Source of the DNA: Saprospiraceae bacterium
GTDB lineage: Bacteria; Bacteroidota; Bacteroidia; Chitinophagales; Saprospiraceae
Length of the DNA stretch: 64,000 nt
Assembly (NCBI GenBank): GCA_022844565.1
Contig: JALHLK010000001.1
Coordinates: 249,073 to 313,072, forward strand
Reading direction: 5' to 3'
Made by a program: the position numbers and the translations under genes. The notes below the pieces were generated by a model that made no database searches, was not told the origin of the DNA, and worked only from the letters and a program-made list of their open reading frames with translations. Shown here one piece after another: positions 1-9,611 of the stretch; position 1 is the stretch's first letter, and the number at the start of each line of letters is the position of its first letter.

Positions 1-2
1 AT

Positions 3-902
3 GCAAATGTACCTTTGATATTGAATACCATTCGATACGATGTTATTGATGTAGCCGACGCTCAAGCTAATTTCATAGCAGACTTTAACCCTACGATTAA
101 CTACCATAAGGGTAAACTAAATATTGCTGCAGGTTTTGAATTTTTGCATGATAACGAAAAAGACAGGCTTTGGCCAACTGTTGATATGAGTTATGCGGTG
201 GTCGGAAAGGAATTGCATGTTTTTGCAGGAGTAGACCAAAAGAAAGTAATTAATGATTTGAAGAATATTCTTGAATTTGCACCTTGGGCCAATAGCAAAT
301 TTGATAAAATCAACTTAAATGTTGCACGGGAATATTTTGCTGGTGTGAGAGGGAATTATACATTAATAAACTATGAAGGCAGGGTAGGGTATAGACAAAA
401 CTCCAACCAAACGCTCTTTACTAATTTTAGATTGAATGATACGGAAAGTAGTGACCGGCTTTCTATAGATTACATCAAAGACTTGACCACTGTTTTTATA
501 AATGGAAATATTGATTTTGAAGTTTCAGATATTTTGTCTGTTGGAGGATCGATGATAAAAAACTTTTATAAAAGAGAAGGCAACGCCAATGTGTATGGTC
601 TTTTGGGCTTAGAGGTCAATGCATGGGGAAAGTTAAGATTGTTTAATGATAAGTTTTCAATAAAATCAAACCTATATGTTGCAGATAGAGCTACCTCACT
701 CTTTCCAAATATAGTAGGAATACCGCTTACTGTTACGGGTACAAATCTATTTGACCTTAACTTTGGTGCAGAATTTTGGCCTATGTCTAAAGTTGCTATA
801 TTTGCAGATGCTTATAATGTGCTGAATAATAAAAATGTACGATGGTATGGATACCCACAAGTTGGTATCCACTTTAATGTAGGTGCTATATTAAAATTTT
901 AA
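3..902 (+). CDS. Outer-membrane beta-barrel protein, C-terminal part (5' end outside window)
   Basis: The reading frame is open from the first bases, so the gene begins upstream of the window; the first possible internal start (TTG at 15) is not a convincing one. The visible ~299 residues alternate polar and hydrophobic residues as in beta strands. They contain a TonB-receptor-like end ('FADAYNVLNNKNVRW') and finish in an aromatic residue (ILKF), typical of outer-membrane barrels inserted by Bam. I infer an outer-membrane barrel of TonB-dependent-receptor type. The plug domain, if there is one, lies outside the window, so no substrate can be named. The next gene starts 4 nt downstream, so they may be co-transcribed. 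Confidence 0.6.
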   Translation, partial: ANVPLILNTIRYDVIDVADAQANFIADFNPTINYHKGKLNIAAGFEFLHDNEKDRLWPTVDMSYAVVGKELHVFAGVDQKKVINDLKNILEFAPWANSKFDKINLNVAREYFAGVRGNYTLINYEGRVGYRQNSNQTLFTNFRLNDTESSDRLSIDYIKDLTTVFINGNIDFEVSDILSVGGSMIKNFYKREGNANVYGLLGLEVNAWGKLRLFNDKFSIKSNLYVADRATSLFPNIVGIPLTVTGTNLFDLNFGAEFWPMSKVAIFADAYNVLNNKNVRWYGYPQVGIHFNVGAILKF

Positions 903-906
903 AGTT

Positions 907-1560
907 ATGGGAAGAAATTTGCTGATCGTTGGTGCATCAGGATTAACTGGTGGAGAAGTCTTAAATTATGCTTTAAATACGACTTATTATAAGAAGATTT
1001 ATTGCTTAGTACGAAAAAGTTTAGGAATAAAACATCCACTTCTTGAAGAAATAGTGGTTGATTTTGATACCATTCATGATTATAATGGACCTTTTAGTTT
1101 TAATGATGTAGCGATCTGTCTTGGTACTACTATTGGCAAAGCCGGTAGTAAAGAGGCTTTTGAAAAAGTAGATTATAAAGCTATTATAGATTCGGCAGAT
1201 TGGGCCCATAATCTAGGAGCATCCAACTGTGCTGTCATTTCGTCTGTTGGTGCCAATGCCAATACTTCGAATTTTTACTTGCATGTCAAAGGAAAAACTG
1301 AAAATAAGCTCAAGAATATTGGTTTTGATAAACTTTTGATCTTTAGACCAGGATTGTTATTGGGCCAAAGAACAGAAGAAAGAGCAGGTGAAGGCATAGC
1401 TCAAAAATTATTTGGAGAATGGACCCAAAAAGTAATTATTTTTGGTAAGTACACTTCTATTAAAGCCTCTCAATTAGCCAAAAGTATGGTGGAGGCATTA
1501 CAAAATGAAAACACAGGTGCCAAGGTCTTACACTTCAACGATATGAAAAAATTCTTCTAG
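907..1560 (+). CDS. NAD(P)-binding oxidoreductase, HTATIP2/YbjT-like atypical SDR
   Basis: This 217-residue protein opens with a Rossmann dinucleotide-binding loop, GASGLTG at residues 9-15, after a hydrophobic beta strand. A YxxxK-like element (YLHVK) follows an 'ISSVGAN' strand, as in short-chain dehydrogenases. The length and the order of motifs fit the small TIP30/HTATIP2-like group of cytosolic NAD(P)H-binding proteins. The substrate is unknown in most members and cannot be read from the sequence. It sits 4 nt after the barrel gene and 1 nt before the TauE-like permease, so the three are probably one transcript. Family assignment is fairly sure; the reaction is not. Confidence 0.75.
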   Translation: MGRNLLIVGASGLTGGEVLNYALNTTYYKKIYCLVRKSLGIKHPLLEEIVVDFDTIHDYNGPFSFNDVAICLGTTIGKAGSKEAFEKVDYKAIIDSADWAHNLGASNCAVISSVGANANTSNFYLHVKGKTENKLKNIGFDKLLIFRPGLLLGQRTEERAGEGIAQKLFGEWTQKVIIFGKYTSIKASQLAKSMVEALQNENTGAKVLHFNDMKKFF

Positions 1561-1561
1561 T

Positions 1562-2323
1562 ATGATATTTGTCTACTTACTGTTGTTTTTTGTAGTAGCT
1601 GCAATTTATTCGTCCCAAGGTTTAGGTGGCGTGCCTACGCTTATTGCATTATTAGTATTGCTTCCTTTTACTGCATATGAGACCAAAATTTTGGCTTTGG
1701 TGCTGTCGATCGTTGTAATTTTGATTTTACTTTCGACTTCAGGATTTGCAACTTTGACAAAAGTAACTGATGCTGCTTTAGTGTTGATTGCCGCAGTCCC
1801 TTTTGTATTTTTGGGAGCAAGAATGTCGGTATCTAATAAAGTTTTCTTCTTCCTACTTGGATGTGCATTTTTGTTATCAGCCATTTTTATCTTAATAGAG
1901 TTAAAGCCGGATGGGAGGAAAAAAATTGATAAAAGTGGTTTATTGTTGGGGTCTGCCGCTATTGGATTTTTCACAGGCATTACTGGAATGGTAGGAAGTG
2001 TCCTCCTCTTACCTTTACTACAGAAGAATCAATGGAAAAATAAGGAAGAAGTGGTATTGTTTTCTTCCATTTTTGTACTCATTACTGGATTTTTGACCCT
2101 TTTTGCAACATACAAATCGGGCTCACCTTTTAATTTGAAAATGATTGCCATGTATTCAGCTGCTGTATTATTAGGTAGTATAGCAGGTAGAAGGATTGAG
2201 ATAAGTTATTTAAATCCTGCTATCTTGAGGAATGTGACGGCCTTATTTTTGATGGGGTTTGGGATTGTTTTGATATATAATAATGGTGAGTGGATTATGA
2301 ATTTAGATTTTTTCAATTATTGA
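1562..2323 (+). CDS. TauE/SafE family (TSUP) membrane permease
   Basis: A 253-residue, very hydrophobic protein with about eight predicted membrane segments in two similar halves. Each half has a Gly-rich stretch: 'SQGLGGVPTL' near the N terminus and 'GFFTGITGMVGS' in the middle, the usual marks of the TauE/SafE/TSUP permeases. Known members move sulfite, sulfoacetate or other small organic or sulfur anions out of or into the cell; nothing here decides the substrate. The ATG lies 1 nt after the preceding stop, so translation is probably coupled. A poly-A run and a toxin-antitoxin promoter follow. Confidence 0.8.
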   Translation: MIFVYLLLFFVVAAIYSSQGLGGVPTLIALLVLLPFTAYETKILALVLSIVVILILLSTSGFATLTKVTDAALVLIAAVPFVFLGARMSVSNKVFFFLLGCAFLLSAIFILIELKPDGRKKIDKSGLLLGSAAIGFFTGITGMVGSVLLLPLLQKNQWKNKEEVVLFSSIFVLITGFLTLFATYKSGSPFNLKMIAMYSAAVLLGSIAGRRIEISYLNPAILRNVTALFLMGFGIVLIYNNGEWIMNLDFFNY

Positions 2324-2388
2324 TGCTTTAAAAAAAAAAAACTTAATAATAAGATAGAAATTTACATACATTAAATATTTCGTTAAAA

Positions 2389-2421
2389 TTTGACACATCA
2401 GATTAAATTCGATTAATTTTG
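2389..2421 (+). promoter_or_regulatory. Bacteroidota-type promoter of the RelE toxin-antitoxin pair
   Basis: TTTG at 2389-2392 is followed after 21 nt by TAATTTTG at 2414-2421. This matches the Bacteroidota housekeeping consensus TTTG-N19-21-TAnnTTTG. It lies 34 nt before the antitoxin ATG. Confidence 0.65.
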
Positions 2422-2455
2422 TAAGATGTTAATGAATATATTTAAATAATAAAAA

Positions 2456-2662
2456 ATGAAATTAATATTAGAAGTAAGAGATAATAAGGCTATACACCTT
2501 ATGGAAGTACTAAAAGGTTTATCTTTTGTGAAAGTAAAAACAATCTCTGACGAAAAGGCTTTACTCATTGAAGAGATTAAAGAAGCTGTTGAAAATCTTG
2601 AATTGGCTAAAAATGGCAAGTTAAAACTTAAAACAGCAAGAGAACTTTATAATGAGTTATAA
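2456..2662 (+). CDS. Antitoxin of a RelE/ParE-type toxin-antitoxin module
   Basis: A 68-residue protein, highly charged and mostly helical, rich in Lys and Glu, with no recognisable DNA-binding domain. Its role is inferred from position: it is a small gene directly upstream of a RelE-like toxin, with an 11-nt overlap (2652-2662). That is the usual arrangement in type II modules, where the antitoxin is made first and blocks the toxin. Similar short 'EVRDNKAIHLMEVLK' proteins commonly precede RelE toxins in Bacteroidota. It would act in the cytosol by binding the toxin and probably by repressing its own promoter. Confidence 0.7.
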   Translation: MKLILEVRDNKAIHLMEVLKGLSFVKVKTISDEKALLIEEIKEAVENLELAKNGKLKLKTARELYNEL

Positions 2663-2990
2663 AATTCTTACAATTCCACCCTTTGATAGACAATTAAAAC
2701 GATTGAGTAAAAAGTACCAATCTTTGAAAGAAGAATTCTTTCTATTAATCGAAAGACTTGAAGAAAATCCTGAGCAAGGTACTAATTTAGGCAATAATTG
2801 TTTTAAAATTCGCTTATCTGTTACTTCAAAAGGCAAAGGTAAAAGTGGTGGTGCTAGAGTAATAACCAACATAGTTATTTCTGATGAAATTGTCTATTTG
2901 CTTGCTATTTATGATAAATCTGAAAAAGAAAATTTAACGGATAATGAATTGGAAGAGCTTATGAAATTAGTAGCTAAAAAATTATTATGA
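2652..2990 (+). CDS. RelE/ParE-family toxin
   Basis: A 112-residue basic protein of typical RelE/ParE length. It has the N-terminal helical hairpin ('FDRQLKRLSKKYQSL') and a beta-sheet core containing 'GNNCFKIRL', 'GKGKSGGARVI' and 'VYLLAIYDKSEKE'. The KGKSGGARVI element is characteristic of one RelE-like subgroup, and its arginine lies where RelE enzymes place catalytic basic residues. Members usually cleave mRNA on the ribosome, while ParE members poison gyrase; which applies here is not certain. The start overlaps the antitoxin by 11 nt. The module looks intact and has its own promoter. Confidence 0.8.
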   Translation: MSYKILTIPPFDRQLKRLSKKYQSLKEEFFLLIERLEENPEQGTNLGNNCFKIRLSVTSKGKGKSGGARVITNIVISDEIVYLLAIYDKSEKENLTDNELEELMKLVAKKLL

Positions 2991-3086
2991 ATCTAATATT
3001 AAAACAAAAAAGTATAGCATAAAATTGTTCCTCTCGAGTCCATATTTAAAAGTTTGAACATACTAAAATTAGCACAGTGGAAGCTC

Positions 3087-3533
3087 CTAACCCTTCGAAT
3101 ACTCCTTATACCCTCCCTTTAAATTTGCTACATTCAGAAACCCGCTAAATTTCATCAATCTTTGGGCATTGGTACTTCTACCTCCTACCGCACAATATAC
3201 GATATATGGTTTTGTATTATCCAGGGTCTTCATTTTGGAAGTAAATTCTGGTGAACCCCATTCTACATGAATAGCTCCGGGTATTTTACCTTGCGCTACT
3301 TCAGCTTTGGTTCTTACATCTATGACCGTTATTTCAGGAAACTCTTTGGTGAGTTGTTTCAATTCTGCAGGTGTGATATCCACCTCAAGCATTGGTACTT
3401 TTTTCTTAGGTGTGGTTGTTGTTTTAGCGGTAGTTGCAGGTTTTGCAGCAGTCGCAGTTTTGGTTTGTGCTTGAAGTATATTTTGAGTAAAGCAAAATAT
3501 GAGAATTACTAAAGTTATTTTTGAAAATTTCAT
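3087..3533 (-). CDS. Exported rhodanese-like domain protein
   Basis: I chose the ATG at 3533 because it gives a clean signal peptide ('MKFSKITLVILIFCFTQN', cut near AQA/QTK). A longer frame from 3566 would put eleven polar residues in front. A Thr/Ala/Lys-rich linker follows, then one rhodanese domain of about 95 residues ending in the active-site loop CAVGGRS, Cys ~114 of the 148-residue form. Rhodaneses carry sulfur as a cysteine persulfide; single-domain periplasmic ones have varied and often unknown roles. It is a monocistronic minus-strand gene 50 nt beyond the stop of smc. Confidence 0.85.
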   Translation of the reverse strand: MKFSKITLVILIFCFTQNILQAQTKTATAAKPATTAKTTTTPKKKVPMLEVDITPAELKQLTKEFPEITVIDVRTKAEVAQGKIPGAIHVEWGSPEFTSKMKTLDNTKPYIVYCAVGGRSTNAQRLMKFSGFLNVANLKGGYKEYSKG

Positions 3534-3616
3534 TATGTCTATTTGTTTTGTTTTTAACGATTTCATTGTCCATTTGTTACATTCCCAAATGGTTAATTAT
3601 TTGCAAAAATAATTTC

Positions 3617-6600
3617 TTAACTCAATCCATCAAACCTTTTATCATCTTTTAATGATCTAAAATCCACGGGCGTAACATTTGATACACCTGGCTCTTGCAT
3701 ATATACACCATACAAGACATCTACAGCGGTCATGGTGGCTTTGTTGTGCGTCACGATGATAAATTGCGAGTTTGCGGAAAAGTTTTTGATGATTTTATTA
3801 AATTTCTGAATGTTAGCATCATCCAAGGGAGCGTCCACTTCATCAAAAATACAGAAAGGTGCTGGTTTTAATAAATATAAAGCAAACAGCAAGGCAGTGG
3901 CTGTTAATGTTTTTTCACCACCAGATAGCTGGGACAATGATTTTGGTTTTTTACCTCTAGGTTTTGCAATGATTTCAATGGCTGATTCTAATGGGTCTGA
4001 TTCATCAAGTAATATCAAATCACAAGTATCGTCTTCCGTAAATAAATGCCTAAATACTGTGATAAAGTTATTTCTTATCTTTTCAAAAGCATCCATAAAT
4101 TGGGCTACAGCCGTTGTTTCTATCTCTTTGATCGTTTGCTTTAAAGACTCCTGAGCTTCTAATATATCTTGCTTTTGTTGGATGATGAGGTCGTACCTTA
4201 CTTTGATTTCTTCATAAGCTTCCAGTGCTAAAGGGTTGATTTCACCATAATTTTGGATCTTTACCTTTAAGTTACTTGCTTTGTCAAGTTCCTCTTCACG
4301 TGGTATCGTTTCATCAGGAGTAAGATTGATAACATCATTGATAGGTACTCCAAATTCTATATTTAATCGATCCCCAACTGAGGTGATATCATATTTCACC
4401 TCATTATATTTGTCTTTTTGTTGGTTTATCGTAATCTGAAGTTGATTGCTTTGTCTTGTCAACGATTTGGCCTTTTCCTCCTTGTCTGTTATGACAACTC
4501 TAGCTTGGTGATACGCCTGTTCTGAAGCCCCTAATTCCCCTTGAAAACCTGACTTTTCTTTGTAAAGTGAGGATAAGTTTCTTTCAAGTATTACAAGCTT
4601 TTCGGCTGCTGCAAAATATTCTTCTTTTTCTCTTTCTAGTTTGTTTTTCTCTAAGGTATTTCTTTGACTTACTTCTCTGAGCCGTGCCTGCTTGTATTCA
4701 AAGTCTTTGGTAAGACTACTTAATAAGTTTTCTTGTTTAATGTATTCAATATTGTTGGCATTGTAGCTTTCTGATGCTTTATTGAGTGATTCTGAAATGT
4801 TATCTAAAGTGCTAATATTTTCGCTATTATTTGGTTTCCTTAAAAGATCAAGACTTGCTTTTGATACTTGCAGGGATTCAGTATATTTTTCAATTTGTTT
4901 TTTGTGTTCAATGATTATTTTGTCACTAGAGTCAATTTTTTGCTGCGTTTGATTTATATTTTTTACAAAGTTTTCAATCTCTAAATTGATTTTTACTATT
5001 TCTTGATTAGCTCTGGTAAAATGTTGACTCGCTTCATCTATCAGCTTTCTCATATCATTACTTTTCAAAACTTCAATCTCCTTTTTCACGACCTCTAAGT
5101 CATGTTGAGTTTTTACTTTTTTATCATGAAGTTCAGAAAGTAGTTTTTCTATTTTTTCTAAGTTTTTCTTACGGCCTATTTTCTTTCCCTCAAATAAACC
5201 AACTGCACCACCTGAAATTGTTATATTTGTTTTGTAAAAACTTCCATTTTCAGAAAGTAAAATATGATCTTTATCAATGTCTACACCTGCTATATGATCA
5301 ATTGATCCTTTATAAATGTAGGTATTGTTGAGAATGTATTGTAATAATGGGAGGTATTTATGGTCTACCTTTATTGCATCAATAGCAGATGTAAACTCAG
5401 GGTTTTTCATTGTCAAAGGCTTTGATACAGGGACTTCATTCAATAAAAAGAAATTAGCTTTTCCTTTTTGTGCACCACCCAATATTTGAATGGCTTGTGA
5501 AGCAGTTTTTAGATCATCAACTACAAAATAATTCAAGTAAGGCTCTAAATAACTTTCTATGACAGGTTTGTACTGTTCCTCTACATCCAAGAGATCGGAT
5601 AAAATTGGAACGTCCTTTCGCCAATTTTGTGATAAGTACTTGATCGATTCTGGAAAACCTTCATAGCTTTGAATCATACTTTGTACTAGGTCAAATTCGT
5701 TTTGCTTGGCATCGAGTGAGCGATTGGTTTGACTCAATATGGTTTGTATCGAATCTCGCTTTAATTCTAACTCTTTAAGATTTTCCTTTTGATAAGTTTC
5801 CTTGTCTTTAAGATTGTTGAGGTGTATTTCAGCTTTATTTTTTTCTGTATTTTTTACTTCGAATAATTTAGTAATATCCTTTTGCTCTTTTTCAGCATTA
5901 TCAATATTTTGTTTTAAATTTAAGATATCACTTTGAAGACCTTCAATCTGATTCGTTTTTACCGCTATATTTTTCTCTTCCTCAAAGACTGCATTTTGGA
6001 GTTGCGTAATTTGTTGTAACCGGCTATCTTCCTCCTTTTTTAGAAGTGTGTATTGAGTCCTCAATTCTTCGAGTTTAAGTTGAGCACCCTCTAAATTAGC
6101 TTTGAGCTCTAAGGTGTATTCTTTTTCATCCTTGATTCGCTCTTCTAATGTTTCTATATCTTTTTGAAGTTGTAGTTTTTGTACTTCAAGATCTTGAATG
6201 AGCTTTTCTACATTTTTGATATTTTGGTTTTTGTAGTTTCTTGACTGTTCAGTGAGACTTTTATCGCTTTCTGCCGATCGGATATTTGCTATGATCTGAC
6301 CGAGCTCTTTTTGCTTAGACGACAATGCTAGTTCCTTATCTAAAATGTTTTTCTTTTCCTTTTGAATATCGGCTTCTAAAACATTTATTTCGGTTTGAAG
6401 CTGATTGTATTGACCTTGTTGATTTAAGATTGATTCGTTTAAATTTTTGTAAGTAGCTTTGAGATCTTGGATTGACCTGACAGCATTATTGATTGCCAAG
6501 ACTTTATATTCATCTTTTAACTCAAAGTATTTTTTTGTCTTTTTTGCCTGTTTTTCGAGATTTTTCATGTTGAGCTCTATCTCAAAGAGCAAGTCATCTA

Positions 6601-7171
6601 CTCGGTCTAAATCATCATTAGCGAGTTTTAGTTTTTGTATCGTTTCTTTTTTTCTAGTTTTAAATTTTGATATACCAGCAGCTTGTTCAAACATCCTTCT
6701 ACGCGAATCATCTTTGTCTTCAAGGATGTCATCCACCATCCCAAGAGCAATGATAGCATAACTGTTTGAGCCTATACCCGTATCAACTAAAAGTGACTTT
6801 ATGTCTTTGAGTCTGCAGGTTACATTGTTTAAATTATACTCACTTTCACCACTTCTATACAAAGTACGTGCTATAGAAACTTGGCTATATTCAGTAGGCA
6901 GAATACCTTTATCATTGACGAAAGTTAATTCTACAGTTGCAGAGGCTGCTTCCTTTCTTTTTTTTGTTCCATTAAAAATGACATCTGTCATTTGTTCGAG
7001 GCGTAAGTCCTTACTTTTTTGCTCTCCAAGAACCCATCGAATAGCATCTACTACATTGGATTTTCCTGAACCATTTGGACCTACTACGCCTATGACATCC
7101 TCGTTAAAGTGGATGGTTGTATCATTAGCAAATGATTTAAAACCCTTGATATGGAGGCTCTGCAATCTCAT
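3617..7171 (-). CDS. smc: Chromosome segregation protein SMC
   Basis: The full-length SMC ATPase is about 1184 residues, normal for the family. The N-terminal head has Walker A GPNGSGKS (residues ~31-38), followed by a long coiled coil rich in Glu, Lys and Gln. A globular hinge lies at about 510-660, then a second coiled coil. The C-terminal head has the signature LSGGE (~1082) and Walker B FCIFDEVDAP (~1110). SMC dimers with ScpAB organise and segregate the chromosome. The start could be 9 nt upstream (ATG at 7180), but 'MRLQSLHIKGFKSF' matches how family members begin. It is divergent from groESL, sharing a 240-bp intergenic region. Confidence 0.97.
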   Translation of the reverse strand: MRLQSLHIKGFKSFANDTTIHFNEDVIGVVGPNGSGKSNVVDAIRWVLGEQKSKDLRLEQMTDVIFNGTKKRKEAASATVELTFVNDKGILPTEYSQVSIARTLYRSGESEYNLNNVTCRLKDIKSLLVDTGIGSNSYAIIALGMVDDILEDKDDSRRRMFEQAAGISKFKTRKKETIQKLKLANDDLDRVDDLLFEIELNMKNLEKQAKKTKKYFELKDEYKVLAINNAVRSIQDLKATYKNLNESILNQQGQYNQLQTEINVLEADIQKEKKNILDKELALSSKQKELGQIIANIRSAESDKSLTEQSRNYKNQNIKNVEKLIQDLEVQKLQLQKDIETLEERIKDEKEYTLELKANLEGAQLKLEELRTQYTLLKKEEDSRLQQITQLQNAVFEEEKNIAVKTNQIEGLQSDILNLKQNIDNAEKEQKDITKLFEVKNTEKNKAEIHLNNLKDKETYQKENLKELELKRDSIQTILSQTNRSLDAKQNEFDLVQSMIQSYEGFPESIKYLSQNWRKDVPILSDLLDVEEQYKPVIESYLEPYLNYFVVDDLKTASQAIQILGGAQKGKANFFLLNEVPVSKPLTMKNPEFTSAIDAIKVDHKYLPLLQYILNNTYIYKGSIDHIAGVDIDKDHILLSENGSFYKTNITISGGAVGLFEGKKIGRKKNLEKIEKLLSELHDKKVKTQHDLEVVKKEIEVLKSNDMRKLIDEASQHFTRANQEIVKINLEIENFVKNINQTQQKIDSSDKIIIEHKKQIEKYTESLQVSKASLDLLRKPNNSENISTLDNISESLNKASESYNANNIEYIKQENLLSSLTKDFEYKQARLREVSQRNTLEKNKLEREKEEYFAAAEKLVILERNLSSLYKEKSGFQGELGASEQAYHQARVVITDKEEKAKSLTRQSNQLQITINQQKDKYNEVKYDITSVGDRLNIEFGVPINDVINLTPDETIPREEELDKASNLKVKIQNYGEINPLALEAYEEIKVRYDLIIQQKQDILEAQESLKQTIKEIETTAVAQFMDAFEKIRNNFITVFRHLFTEDDTCDLILLDESDPLESAIEIIAKPRGKKPKSLSQLSGGEKTLTATALLFALYLLKPAPFCIFDEVDAPLDDANIQKFNKIIKNFSANSQFIIVTHNKATMTAVDVLYGVYMQEPGVSNVTPVDFRSLKDDKRFDGLS

Positions 7172-7262
7172 AGGGTGCAAAAATAGGAGGATTTAATATA
7201 TTATTTGATTTTGTTCTTGTTTTAATGTATAAAAATATTGAATCATCAGCTTGTGTTGTCAT

Positions 7263-7294
7263 ATTGTCAAACGTTTCGATGTAAATTTGACAAT
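7263..7294. promoter_or_regulatory. 9-bp perfect inverted repeat upstream of groES, possible heat-shock operator
   Basis: ATTGTCAAA at 7263-7271 and TTTGACAAT at 7286-7294 are exact reverse complements separated by 14 nt. The site lies 120 nt before the groES start and 91 nt from the smc start, so it could serve either gene. It is not the CIRCE sequence (TTAGCACTC-N9-GAGTGCTAA). I infer a regulator-binding site; no protein can be named. Confidence 0.45.
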
Positions 7295-7328
7295 TTTTTC
7301 ATGTTTATTTTTTAAATATGAAAATTTG

Positions 7329-7352
7329 TCATGCTGTTTTGATATGGCATGA
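7329..7352. repeat. Short inverted repeat between smc and groES
   Basis: TCATGC at 7329-7334 and GCATGA at 7347-7352 form a perfect 6-bp inverted repeat with a 12-nt spacer. It lies between the 9-bp repeat and the probable groES -7 box. It is short enough to arise by chance, but its place just upstream of the promoter makes it worth noting. Confidence 0.3.
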
Positions 7353-7376
7353 ATAATGATATATAGGCAATGGAAT

Positions 7377-7384
7377 TAAATTTG
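7377..7384 (+). promoter_or_regulatory. Probable -7 box of the groESL promoter
   Basis: TAAATTTG matches the Bacteroidota -7 consensus TAnnTTTG and ends 30 nt before the groES ATG. No good TTTG -33 box is found 19-21 nt upstream, so either the promoter is weak on its own or it depends on another factor. Confidence 0.45.
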
Positions 7385-7414
7385 TTATTTCATAATATAA
7401 AAAAGTAAGTTTAT

Positions 7415-7678
7415 ATGAAACCAATTAATGATAGAGTTGTAGTTCAGCCGGCAGATGCTGAAGAAAAAACAATCGGAGGAATTATCATTCCCGACACCGC
7501 TAAAGAAAAACCGCAGAGAGGTACTGTAATTGCTGTTGGTCCTGGTAAAAAAGATCACACAATGACAGTTAAAGAAGGTGATACTGTTCTTTATGGCAAA
7601 TATGCTGGACAAGAAATCACTTTCGAAGGTAAAGAATACCTTATTATGAGAGAAGACGATATACTTGTAATCATCTAA
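7415..7678 (+). CDS. groES: Co-chaperonin GroES
   Basis: The 87-residue protein starts '[19 protein letters not shown]' and has the mobile-loop stretch '[18 protein letters not shown]', then 'GTVIAVGPG' and the final strand '[13 protein letters not shown]'. It forms the heptameric lid of the GroEL chamber in the cytosol. It is slightly shorter than the usual 92-97 residues, but all strands of the fold are present. groEL follows 51 nt downstream in the standard groES-groEL operon. A probable TAAATTTG promoter box and a 9-bp inverted repeat lie upstream, so heat or stress control is likely but not by CIRCE/HrcA. Confidence 0.97.
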   Translation: MKPINDRVVVQPADAEEKTIGGIIIPDTAKEKPQRGTVIAVGPGKKDHTMTVKEGDTVLYGKYAGQEITFEGKEYLIMREDDILVII

Positions 7679-9373
<1,695 letters not shown>

Positions 9374-9400
9374 TTCACTGATTCTTAATCTTATAAAGAA

Positions 9401-9430
9401 AGCCTCACTATGTTTAGTGGGGCTTTTTTA
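9401..9430 (+). terminator. Intrinsic terminator of groESL
   Basis: AGCCTCACTA (9401-9410) pairs with TAGTGGGGCT (9415-9424) over ten positions with one G-T wobble, around a TGTT loop. A run of T residues follows directly. Confidence 0.9.
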
Positions 9431-9547
9431 TTTCGTCAATAAAACTTAGCAAAAAGTCAAAAGTGTTAAAAAAGTAAATATTTCAATTTATGTTTAAGAA
9501 AATTTAATTAATACTTAAACAAAATTTAAGAAAACATGTTATTAAAC

Positions 9548-9574
9548 TTGAAACGAAACAATAAATCAATTTTG
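9548..9574 (+). promoter_or_regulatory. Possible proteorhodopsin promoter
   Basis: TTG at 9548-9550 and CAATTTTG at 9567-9574 (one mismatch to TAnnTTTG) are 16 nt apart, a little tighter than usual. The -7 box ends 37 nt before the rhodopsin ATG. Confidence 0.3.
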
Positions 9575-9611
9575 TGCTTCTGTATTTATTAACATTTTAA
9601 ATATTTTTTAC

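Noticed and set aside
3810-6761. Plus-strand frames inside smc (3810-4154, 6459-6761)
   Set aside because: They are antisense to a strongly conserved gene, composed of Ser/Phe-rich shadow sequence with no motif.
7261-7414. CIRCE element upstream of groES
   Set aside because: The TTAGCACTC/GAGTGCTAA sequence is absent; only the ATTGTCAAA inverted repeat is present.
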